From a virus: a stretch of 25,185 nt of DNA. The position numbers were made by a program, and so were the translations under genes. Every line of letters begins with the position of its first letter. Within the stretch, counting starts at the first letter, position 1. Shown piece by piece: positions 20,764 through 25,185 of this stretch. Where the stretch lies: positions 1-25,185 of the IMG/VR virus record IMGVR_UViG_3300028837_000642; one strand, written 5' to 3'. The notes below the pieces were generated by a model. The model was not told the DNA's origin. It ran no database searches and saw only the letters and a list, made by a program, of their open reading frames with translations.

Positions 20764-20792
20764 TGTATACCGCGTGACGCGGAGCTTGTCAA
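20764..20792 (-). promoter_or_regulatory. Promoter P3, near-consensus sigma70 type, for the polymerase module
   Basis: On the minus strand TTGACA (20787-20792) and TATACA (20764-20769) are 17 bases apart, with an AT-rich UP-like stretch (AAAAAAATCTGAAATT) upstream. The spacer contains the dyad CCGCG-TCA-CGCGG (20770-20782). The start site would be near 20757, giving a roughly 57-base leader before the DUF932-like gene. It lies 35 bases after the primase stop. Confidence 0.82.
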
Positions 20793-20827
20793 GAGAATTT
20801 CAGATTTTTTTCCGCGCCACGCGTTCA

Positions 20828-21895
20828 TTATACGTCGTGCCTCTTCCTGCGTTTCAGGTACGTCCGTCTGGCAAGGCGGTGCTTCACGCTGTTCGCCGCC
20901 CTCGGCTCGCCCCGCTCCTCCATGAGTTCCTCAAGCTCGAAGCGCCTATCCCACGGGTCCCCGTGATCGAGATAGAGGATGCTCACCTTCGGGATGCGGT
21001 TAAGGAGCGACGCGTAGATACCCTCGGCCGCTTCGACGGCGTCGGAGTCCAGAGCGACGACGACTTCATTGAGACCAAACGGAACGAGCGCCGCGAGGAG
21101 CGCCACCTGTGTCTGACTGATCGTCTTTCCCATGAGCCCGACGCCAGCCGCGAAGGCCGCGCAGTCGAATGGACCCTCGACGACCGCGACGATCTCCGCG
21201 CCGAGCACTCCGTCGTAATTGAGGAGGCACATCTCCTTCGTGTACCGGCCCTCCTCGTTGGGCGGGTTGAGCGACTTCTTCTCCGTGTGCTCGCTGACTG
21301 CCCGCGTTGTGAAGTAGACGACCTCCTCCTGTTGGATCACAGGGAAGACGAGTCGCTGAGCATAGTGGCCTTCGTGACAGTACCCGACGTGGAAGGACCT
21401 GATGATCTCGGGCTCGACTCCGCGCTTCTCCAGATAGAGGAACCCGCGTCGGACCTCCATCGGAATCTTCTCCTCGCGCACGCGGGCGCGCGTGAAGTCT
21501 TCGAGCGCGTACGTCTCGGCCGGGATCGGGACGGCCTTGATGGTGCCGTCGCCCTCGGCCGCGCCGTCGTACAGGGCCTCGGTCACAGACGTGCGGAGCG
21601 ACTCGACCGGCGGATAGAACTCTCCCCGGAGGAGCCGAAGCTCATCCATCTTGAGCACGCCGCCGTTCAGGTCCATGAAGACCTTGCGTAGGCCACCCGC
21701 TTTGTAATCGCAGCGCCAGCAGTGGGCCTTCATCTTGTCGAGGTTGATCCAGAGCTTCCGCTTGGAAGACTCGTCGCCGAGCCGGTCAACGCAGAACGGG
21801 CAATAGAACTGGTACTCAGGCCCACGCCCCACGTACGGTCCGAGACGCTTGACCAGATAGTCCATGAGGCCCGACGCTTTGGTGTCCTTACTCAC
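20828..21895 (-). CDS. DnaG-like primase (zinc finger plus TOPRIM)
   Basis: A 355-aa primase that would make RNA primers for the fork. The zinc finger is YCPFC...HCWRC (C32, C35, C59, C62). The TOPRIM centre is visible as VAVVEGPFDCAAF (E240) and VVALDSDAV (D283, D285). A short DnaG-type N-terminal part of the catalytic core lies between (VGYCHEGHYAQRLVFPV). It is shorter than bacterial DnaG (about 580 aa) and has no DnaB-binding C-terminal domain, ending in a very basic helix (RLARRTYLKRRKRHDV). GTG at 21895 follows GGAG with seven-base spacing, overlapping the YkgJ-type gene by eight bases; TTG at 21922 is an alternative. It is followed by P3. Confidence 0.9.
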   Translation of the reverse strand: MSKDTKASGLMDYLVKRLGPYVGRGPEYQFYCPFCVDRLGDESSKRKLWINLDKMKAHCWRCDYKAGGLRKVFMDLNGGVLKMDELRLLRGEFYPPVESLRTSVTEALYDGAAEGDGTIKAVPIPAETYALEDFTRARVREEKIPMEVRRGFLYLEKRGVEPEIIRSFHVGYCHEGHYAQRLVFPVIQQEEVVYFTTRAVSEHTEKKSLNPPNEEGRYTKEMCLLNYDGVLGAEIVAVVEGPFDCAAFAAGVGLMGKTISQTQVALLAALVPFGLNEVVVALDSDAVEAAEGIYASLLNRIPKVSILYLDHGDPWDRRFELEELMEERGEPRAANSVKHRLARRTYLKRRKRHDV

Positions 21896-22223
21896 GGACG
21901 AACTCCAGATCGGGAAGGTCAATGGGCCTCAGCCCATTGTCCGCTCGATAGATCGCTTGGAGGCACAGGTCATTCCCGCAGTCGAACTCCCGGCACATCG
22001 CGGGCCGACGCTCGTAGATAGTGCAGAGCCGCGTCTTGCGGTCGAACGCGACGCAGTACATGTCCACGGGGCTCCGCTTCATGACGATCTCAGGAACTCC
22101 GTCGCCCTCGTACGGCTCGGTCATTTCCGCGGGCACATCGTCCTCGGGCTCGATCACCACGCGGAGCCAGCAGCACTTGCCGCAACCCTTGCCCCCGCCC
22201 TCGGGTTGTGTTATCACAGGCAC
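21888..22223 (-). CDS. YkgJ-type CxxCC metal-binding protein, 111 aa
   Basis: A 111-aa protein with the CxxCC signature GCGKCC near residue 12, then YCVAFDRKTRLCTIYERRP and AMCREFDCGND. This cysteine order is that of the YkgJ (UPF0153) zinc- or iron-chelating family, whose biochemical role is not well established. GTG at 22223 with GGAGG six bases upstream is preferred over the longer frame from 22289, which overlaps the membrane peptide in another frame. It lies between helicase and primase genes, which suggests use in early infection without telling its function. Confidence 0.82.
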   Translation of the reverse strand: MPVITQPEGGGKGCGKCCWLRVVIEPEDDVPAEMTEPYEGDGVPEIVMKRSPVDMYCVAFDRKTRLCTIYERRPAMCREFDCGNDLCLQAIYRADNGLRPIDLPDLEFVRE

Positions 22224-22324
22224 GGCCAACCTCCAAACGCAAAGTACCACGTAGCCCACGCGAGGATCGCCACCGAGACCGCGAGGCAAACGATGAGGTC
22301 GAAATACTCCTTGAACCAGATCAC
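22214..22324 (-). CDS. 36-aa single-pass membrane peptide
   Basis: A short frame of 36 aa: MIWFKEYFDL followed by a hydrophobic stretch IVCLAVSVAILAWATWYFAF (about residues 11-30) and GGWPCL. It is below the usual length cut-off but supported by its fit: a GTG start overlaps the helicase stop as GTGA and the stop overlaps the YkgJ-type gene start by ten bases. A plausible membrane helix and coupling to both neighbours make it likely real. Function unknown. Confidence 0.6.
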   Translation of the reverse strand: MIWFKEYFDLIVCLAVSVAILAWATWYFAFGGWPCL

Positions 22325-23898
22325 TTGTGCGGTCCCTTCTTCTTCCCCTTCGTGGGAACCAGCTTCGTCAGCTTCTTGTGAGGGCGCTTGGCCTTCTCAC
22401 CCTTCATGTTCCTCTTGCCCTCACGACGCGCAGCGGCAACGGCCCGCTCCTGTGCCTCGGTGCGCTTCAATCCTTCGACCGGTATCTCAACGTGCGTAGG
22501 AGCGAACAGGCCCGTCGACCTGATGAGGCAACGGTCCCTCCGAATCTCACACGGGACGAATCGACCGTCCTCCTGATCCCGCGCCCCGACGATCACGAAC
22601 TTGCAGATGGGCCGGTCCTGCGTGCGGTCGCCGAAGCTCTGACAGAAGGCGATACCCACGTCCATGATCGCCGCCTTCTCGAACGCCTCCGCGAAGTCGG
22701 CCATCGTGAGGTCCTCTTTCTTCTCCAACGATGCACGGTTCGACTGCGAGCCCGTCCAGACCGGTACGTCAAGCACGCCCGCGAGTCCCCGGAGGTCCTC
22801 GTAGACACCCGCGACCTCGTGCCGGTGCTCGCCGAGTCGGCGCTCGGCCTTGAGGATGTCCGCATAGTCAACGAGAAGAATGTCAGGCGAGAACCCGTGC
22901 GCGCGCAGGAGCGCGATGTGAGACTTGAGGGTGGAGACACCGACGGAGCGCGTCGGGTACTGCTTGATGAAGAGCTTGCCCTTGACGGTGGACTTGACCC
23001 ACCCGCTGAGCTTCTCCGCATAGAACGCCGGGTCCGTCTTCTTGAAGTCACTGAGGTGCTCGTACACCGCACCGTCGATGTCCTTCTTCTCGTCGTTCGT
23101 CAACGATGACTTGGCGGGCCGACGCCACTCTGCAGCGACACGATCATCGTACCGGCGCGCGACTTTGTAATCCGCCATCTCGCACGTGTAGTGGAGGACG
23201 TTGTACCCCCGGCCCGTCTTCGGGTTGATCCGGGTAAGCGCACCGTACCCGAAGTTGATGAGCGTCGTGCTCTTGCCTCGCTTCGGCGGTGCGAGGACCA
23301 CGCCGAGTTCGCCGGGGCCGAGGCCCCCTTCGAGGGCCGCGTCCAGCGCGATGATCCCCGTCGGCACGGAGGCTCGGTTGACAGGATCGAGGTACCACTC
23401 GCTCCGGCTCTCGGCGTTCCCCATGTAGTCAATGCCGACGTCGAGAATATCCTCGCCCACGAGGATCGCGTTCTCTATCACCGGCAGGACCTTCGGGCGC
23501 TCGCCCTTGTCCACAAGCTCAGCCGCTTCGAGGACCGCGTTGCACATCGCCTGTTGCTTCCCAAACTCGACGGCCCGGTCGATCACCGCCTCCGCGTCCA
23601 CGATGTCCTCGCCGAAGAGCTTCTTCACCGCTTTCTCATACGGGTCCATCTCATCGGAGTCCACGTACGGGCGGACAGCCTCGACGAGAGTAGACTGCGT
23701 TGGGAGCCCCTCATATTTGTCCACGTACTCCAAGAGCGCGCGGGCAATGGTCCTCTCGATCTCGGCGGTGAAGTACGTGTGACTGAGCGCTGATCGGAAC
23801 CGCATGGCAAACCCGTCGTGCCGCGAGGCAACGGCGAGAAGGTGCCGCTGAAATTCCTGACCGAACTGCTCGCCGTATGTCCCTGCATCAGTGCTCAT
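22321..23898 (-). CDS. DnaB-like replicative DNA helicase
   Basis: A 525-aa RecA-fold hexameric helicase that would unwind the fork. Seen: a helical N-terminal domain (about 1-165), linker, GGLGPGELGVVLAPPKRGKS (Walker A, 191-210), TCEM-type H1a (HYTCEMADYKV), Walker B DILLVDYADIL, H3-like PVWTGSQSNR, and IAFCQSFGDR...VGARDQEDG like the H4/arginine-finger region of DnaB. The C-terminus is Lys-rich (KKLTKLVPTKGKKKGPHK). ATG at 23898 has GGAGG upstream and overlaps the previous gene by 11 bases. Primase lies close downstream on the same transcript. Confidence 0.9.
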   Translation of the reverse strand: MSTDAGTYGEQFGQEFQRHLLAVASRHDGFAMRFRSALSHTYFTAEIERTIARALLEYVDKYEGLPTQSTLVEAVRPYVDSDEMDPYEKAVKKLFGEDIVDAEAVIDRAVEFGKQQAMCNAVLEAAELVDKGERPKVLPVIENAILVGEDILDVGIDYMGNAESRSEWYLDPVNRASVPTGIIALDAALEGGLGPGELGVVLAPPKRGKSTTLINFGYGALTRINPKTGRGYNVLHYTCEMADYKVARRYDDRVAAEWRRPAKSSLTNDEKKDIDGAVYEHLSDFKKTDPAFYAEKLSGWVKSTVKGKLFIKQYPTRSVGVSTLKSHIALLRAHGFSPDILLVDYADILKAERRLGEHRHEVAGVYEDLRGLAGVLDVPVWTGSQSNRASLEKKEDLTMADFAEAFEKAAIMDVGIAFCQSFGDRTQDRPICKFVIVGARDQEDGRFVPCEIRRDRCLIRSTGLFAPTHVEIPVEGLKRTEAQERAVAAARREGKRNMKGEKAKRPHKKLTKLVPTKGKKKGPHK

Positions 23899-24853
23899 TG
23901 GGCCTCCAGAAAAATCCGTCAACGTCCTTGAGGTCCGGTTCGGCGATCTCGTCCGCGCGCCCGGCAAACAATCGGTGCATGAGCTTGGCGAAGTGGAGCC
24001 ACGAGAAGGGCGGCTTGAAACCGATGCGATCCGCGAGCCCGTACTCGTACTTGGACCCGACGACGACGGCCGCCCGCAGAGTAGCTATCTCGAACGCCTT
24101 GACGATCTCCTCGTCGGTCAACATGATATCGGCCCTGAGACGCGCAAGAGCGTGCTTGTGCTTGGGCTCGGGAGACTGACCAGCCGCGAGCGCCTGCGCC
24201 GCAAGCCACACGTCGTCAGGCCAGATAGCGTCGATGGCCTCTCCCCACGAGACGGCCGCCTCCTCGACAGCCGCGTGAACGAAATACGTGCCGATGTGCT
24301 CGGCCTCAACGGCAAGCTCTGCGATCACCCGACCGAGTGGAGAGTCAGCATCGTTCACATCTTCCCGCGTGCGACCGTACTTCTGTTGGAGCTTCTCGAC
24401 GTACACGTTGTAGCGCAACGTTGCCTTGTCACCAACCAGCATGTTCGGCATGAAGTACGCCCTCTTGCCTTGCTTCCGCGCCGCCGTAAGTGACGCTTTC
24501 ATACCGTCCATCTGCGCCGCGATCCAGACCGCAAAGTCAAGGCCAGCGTCCTCGCACCTGTTGTAAGCCTTCTCCAAGAATTCCTTCCAGTGCGGCGTGT
24601 TCACTTTGCTGCGCGCCAGCCGGTAACCGAAGTGTGACCAGTACAGCTTGCAATAGAGGTCCACGTAATCGAGTTGCGTCCCGTCTGGAACGAACTCAGA
24701 TGGGGTTGCGGTAGCTGAACTGACCTCGCGCTCAAGCTCGTACAGAACTTCGGCGAGGGAGCGTCGCTCCTGCCACTCTGGAGCGAACTCCGGCGGTGAC
24801 CCTAAACATGGAGCCGGTTCCTTGGCGTGAACCAACAAATTGTTGGTAGTCAA
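23888..24853 (-). CDS. Unknown 321-aa protein next to DnaB-like helicase
   Basis: A 321-aa, mostly helical protein (EWQERRSLAEVLYELEREVS, WKEFLEKAYNRCEDAGLDFA, HALARLRADIMLTDEEIVKA). No ATPase or DNA-binding motif I can name. The position between an SF2 helicase and DnaB-like helicase makes a helicase loader or replication accessory possible, but this is context only. The start is TTG at 24853 overlapping the upstream stop as TTGA, with GAGGAG upstream. Palindrome copy C is inside its first codons (TNNLLV), which shows the palindrome is kept although it is coding. Confidence 0.68.
   Translation of the reverse strand: MTTNNLLVHAKEPAPCLGSPPEFAPEWQERRSLAEVLYELEREVSSATATPSEFVPDGTQLDYVDLYCKLYWSHFGYRLARSKVNTPHWKEFLEKAYNRCEDAGLDFAVWIAAQMDGMKASLTAARKQGKRAYFMPNMLVGDKATLRYNVYVEKLQQKYGRTREDVNDADSPLGRVIAELAVEAEHIGTYFVHAAVEEAAVSWGEAIDAIWPDDVWLAAQALAAGQSPEPKHKHALARLRADIMLTDEEIVKAFEIATLRAAVVVGSKYEYGLADRIGFKPPFSWLHFAKLMHRLFAGRADEIAEPDLKDVDGFFWRPNEH
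24831..24847. promoter_or_regulatory. Palindrome copy C at start of 321-aa gene
   Basis: ACCAACAAATTGTTGGT, a perfect 17-base palindrome, the longest of the three copies, placed six bases into the 321-aa gene. It is coding and is thus unlikely to be kept by chance. Shared core with copies A and B. Confidence 0.65.
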
Positions 24854-25185
24854 ACGTACTCCTCCTCAGACTCGATGTACTTGTCCCAATTCTCGAACGG
24901 GAGGAGATTCTCATCATCGTAAAAGCCGAACTCGCTGATGCCTTCCCCGACCTCCCTGACAACCGGCCAGTCCTTGCCCCACTCAAGGACCTCATAGCCC
25001 TCACCGAGATATGCCTTCTCTCTGGCAAGCGCGTGCTCCAACAGCTTCGGGTGGCACAGCGGCCCGAAGTCCACAACCCACAGGTCCTCCGCGACGCCCT
25101 CCTTGCGCCGCATCCCACGACCGATCCTCTGGACGGCGTTCGTCGGAACCTTCACACCCTCGGCGAGCACGATGGCCTCGACGCC
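24850..25185 (-). CDS. SF2 DNA/RNA helicase, C-terminal part (5' end beyond window)
   Basis: The frame is open to the window edge, so this is the last 111 residues of a longer protein. It contains IVLAEGVKVPTNAVQRIGRG followed by MRRKEG, the motif V-VI region (QRiGRgmRrkeG) of superfamily 2 helicases like UvsW, XPB or RecG-type. It is followed by a charged C-terminal region (LEHALAREKAYLGEGYEVLE). The end overlaps the start of the 321-aa gene. Likely role is branch migration, fork regression or origin opening. The GTG at 25170 is an internal codon, not the true start. Confidence 0.8.
   Translation of the reverse strand, partial: GVEAIVLAEGVKVPTNAVQRIGRGMRRKEGVAEDLWVVDFGPLCHPKLLEHALAREKAYLGEGYEVLEWGKDWPVVREVGEGISEFGFYDDENLLPFENWDKYIESEEEYV

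Noticed and set aside
20756-21691. Plus-strand open frame of 311 codons opposite the primase
   Set aside because: Antisense to a primase with intact zinc finger and TOPRIM; also would start in the P3 promoter, with no supporting ribosome site.
22327-23109. Plus-strand open frame of 260 codons opposite the DnaB-like gene
   Set aside because: Antisense shadow of a clear helicase; no motif.
24831-24858. TTGACT plus palindrome as a fourth promoter
   Set aside because: The hexamer TTGACT is followed 17 bases on by TCACGC, which is not a -10 element; the palindrome is better explained as a separate protein site.
1-25185. tRNA genes, CRISPR arrays, insertion sequences, integrase or att sites
   Set aside because: I looked for cloverleaf-like repeats, short spaced direct repeats and transposase-like frames and saw none; a dedicated tRNA or repeat search would be needed to exclude them fully.

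Overview
The window looks like the early (DNA replication, recombination and nucleotide-handling) region of a tailed double-stranded DNA bacteriophage with a high-GC genome, or of a phage-plasmid. Every gene I can support is on the minus strand. They are packed with stop/start overlaps (ATGA, TGATG, TAATG, GTGA, TTGA), often use GTG or TTG starts, and most are small proteins of unknown function, which is typical of phage early regions. I see no structural, packaging, lysis-cassette, integrase, tRNA, rRNA, insertion-sequence or CRISPR features. The host cannot be named from this sequence. GC content and the near-consensus sigma70-type promoters only point to a high-GC bacterium with a standard housekeeping sigma factor.

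Transcription runs from high to low coordinates. (1) 25185-20828: C-terminal end of an SF2 helicase, an unknown 321-aa protein, a DnaB-like replicative helicase, a 36-aa membrane peptide, a YkgJ-type CxxCC protein and a DnaG-like zinc-finger/TOPRIM primase. (2) Promoter P3 (20764-20792) precedes a DUF932-like protein, a 308-aa protein with an odd PolA-like motif string, a coiled-coil protein, two small Cys-rich proteins, an XRE-type HTH protein, a 1018-aa fusion of family-4 uracil-DNA glycosylase and family-A DNA polymerase, a 76-aa protein, an RNase Z-like metallo-beta-lactamase-fold protein and three small proteins. (3) Promoter P2 (12186-12214) precedes a UvsY-like candidate mediator, a gp32-like single-strand binding protein, a small lysine-tailed protein and a RecA-family recombinase. 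(4) Promoter P1 (9013-9041) precedes two tandem ParB-like paralogues, a small protein, a 5'-3' exonuclease with an exact 57-bp internal tandem duplication, several unknown proteins, a 3D-domain membrane protein, a PIF1-like helicase and further small proteins running off the left edge.

Together the genes give a nearly complete replisome and recombination kit: DnaB helicase, primase, UDG-polymerase, 5' exonuclease, SSB, mediator, RecA, PIF1 helicase and SF2 helicase. Many of these proteins carry histone-H1-like Lys/Pro/Ala/Ser tails. Features I consider most worth a second look are: three copies of a perfect palindrome with core CAACAAWTTGTTG, each at a gene start and dispersed over 18 kb; the two ParB paralogues without a ParA in view; the duplicated DNA-binding motif in the exonuclease; the compressed PolA-like motif series in the 308-aa protein; and three near-consensus promoters with exactly 17-bp spacers, two of which carry dyads.
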